Assembly: GCF_009805705.1 (NCBI RefSeq)
Contig: NZ_VSMB01000018.1
Location: 1 to 64,000, forward strand
Length of the DNA stretch: 64,000 nucleotides
Source of the DNA: Ruania rhizosphaerae
GTDB lineage: Bacteria > Actinomycetota > Actinomycetes > Actinomycetales > Beutenbergiaceae
Direction of reading: 5' to 3'
In this document: positions 63,129-64,000 of the stretch, piece after piece
How positions within the stretch are numbered: the stretch's first letter is position 1
Layout: every line of letters starts with the position of its first letter
The notes under the pieces: model-generated
The model's input: only the letters and a program-made list of their open reading frames with translations
The model's database searches: none
Told to the model about the DNA's origin: nothing
Program-made: the position numbers and the translations under genes

Positions 63129-64000
63129 TCAGGTGGCCGCGGCCGCTCCCGCCGCCTGCGCGTGCGGTACCACCGAGGCCAGGCCTGATCCGCAGATCCA
63201 CGCGCCTGTCAGATGTAGATTCCCGACGGCGTCGCTCGCCTCCCGCAGTGGCCTGACACGTTGTGATGTCTCCCACCCCAGCACGGGAGCGGGCGGGGTC
63301 AGGCGGGTGTGGGCGACTGCCTCGAGTGCGTGATCGGGCCAGGGGGTGCCGGCACCGGTGAGTCGTGCAGCGTCGCCTAGCGCAAGTTCGCGCCGTGCCG
63401 CTGCGTCACTGGCGCGCGTGCCGGTGCCGTAGGAGAGACGCACGACGGCGCGGTCGGGCCCGGCCGCACGCTGCACCCACTCCCATTTGGCGCTGGCATA
63501 GGTGAGTGCCTTGGCGCCCTGCCCGGGGTCGGCGACGAGCGTGCCGGCCCACTCGTGCGGCGGGAGGGCATCGGCGCGCAGCACGAGGGTGAGCAGGTCG
63601 ATCTGCTGCGGCGGGGGCCAGTCGGCGCCCAGCCGGGTGAGGTCAGCAGGCAACTCAGGCCACGTGTGGGGGGCGGCCGCCAGCACGAGGGAGGCCGCCT
63701 GGAGGTGGCGAGCTGCGCCGTCGGGAGTGGCGACGGTCAGTGACCATCCGCCCGGCGTGCGACGTGCTGCCAGGGCGCGGGACGCCGTCATGAGGGTCAC
63801 GCCGCGGGCGATGAGGTCGTTGGCGAGCGCTCCGGTGAGGCGGTGCACGCCTCCGTCGATGCCGGCGACGGCGCTGCCTGCCGGGGAGGCGGCACGGATG
63901 TCGGCAAGGGCACCGGCCAGGGATCCGTGCGTGGCCAGGCGGTCACCGATGCCGGGCAGCAGTACCTCCGCGCGCAACTCCTCCGGCTCCACGGAGTGCA
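63129..64000 (-). CDS. cgoX: Coproporphyrinogen III oxidase (CgoX/HemY type), C-terminal part
   Basis: The visible 290 residues are the C-terminal part of a FAD-dependent protoporphyrinogen/coproporphyrinogen oxidase. GIDGGVHRLTGALANDLIARGV and LHLTGAWICGSGLASVVPHAQ (substrate domain and FAD-binding end) are typical. The 5' end lies beyond the right edge; the frame is open to base 64000, so a GTG at 63992 is not the true start. It oxidises coproporphyrinogen III to coproporphyrin III in the pathway completed by HemH and HemQ. It stops 46 bases before hemQ. Confidence 0.9.
   Translation of the reverse strand, partial: HSVEPEELRAEVLLPGIGDRLATHGSLAGALADIRAASPAGSAVAGIDGGVHRLTGALANDLIARGVTLMTASRALAARRTPGGWSLTVATPDGAARHLQAASLVLAAAPHTWPELPADLTRLGADWPPPQQIDLLTLVLRADALPPHEWAGTLVADPGQGAKALTYASAKWEWVQRAAGPDRAVVRLSYGTGTRASDAAARRELALGDAARLTGAGTPWPDHALEAVAHTRLTPPAPVLGWETSQRVRPLREASDAVGNLHLTGAWICGSGLASVVPHAQAAGAAAAT

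Overview
The window is high-GC DNA from an actinobacterium, most plausibly a member of the Micrococcales. The pointers are GTG/TTG starts, ATGA-coupled operons, a WYL regulator, an FBP zinc-finger protein, the coproporphyrin-dependent haem pathway (CgoX, ChdC/HemQ, an Fe-S type CpfC/HemH) and fumarylacetoacetase-family/gltX synteny. Taxonomy below order level is inference. No rRNA, CRISPR array, prophage or complete insertion sequence was seen. Two tRNA genes are present.

Left part (1-15.3 kb): an accessory carbohydrate and sulfate-ester region. Four Cys-type sulfatases without signal peptides, an alpha/beta hydrolase and an enolase-superfamily enzyme lie near a complete ABC sugar importer (binding lipoprotein plus two permeases). 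Positions 911-3050 are visibly AT-richer than the rest and end in frame with the broken C-terminal piece of a LacI regulator, so this block looks acquired. The importer is divergent from a 632-residue regulator that joins an IS630-transposase-like DNA-binding region to a complete LacI repressor. A short housekeeping stretch in between holds a flavin-type oxidase, an FBP protein and an HTH-MntA/HepT toxin-antitoxin pair.

15.2-30.1 kb: tRNA-Glu, tRNA-Gln, acyP, a WYL regulator and gltX, then a second sugar system on the minus strand (binding protein, two permeases, ThuA-like protein, Gfo/Idh/MocA oxidoreductase) facing its LacI regulator. This system appears inserted between gltX and a fumarylacetoacetase-family gene. 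Next comes a LacI-controlled pair of glycosidases (GH27 and GH51) for arabinose- or galactose-containing glycans.

30.1-41.9 kb: a methyltransferase and a DUF418-like membrane protein (divergent, both apparently leaderless), a DNA-glycosylase-annotated protein, a four-gene FtsX/MacB-like ABC system in which one ATPase carries an AbrB-like tail, a Nudix hydrolase and an SRPBCC/ArsR pair with two identical-format operators.

41.9-54.0 kb: a urea module: urtABCDE importer, ureABC urease, ureFGD accessory genes, a NiCoT nickel transporter, a MarR regulator and a cytosolic UrtA-like probable sensor. A perfect 30-bp palindrome lies in front of urtA.

54.0-64 kb: a large proline-rich membrane protein divergent from a TrmB/LuxR-like regulator, then the haem operon read leftwards (cgoX partial, hemQ, hemH, hemC, hemD, hemB, hemL).
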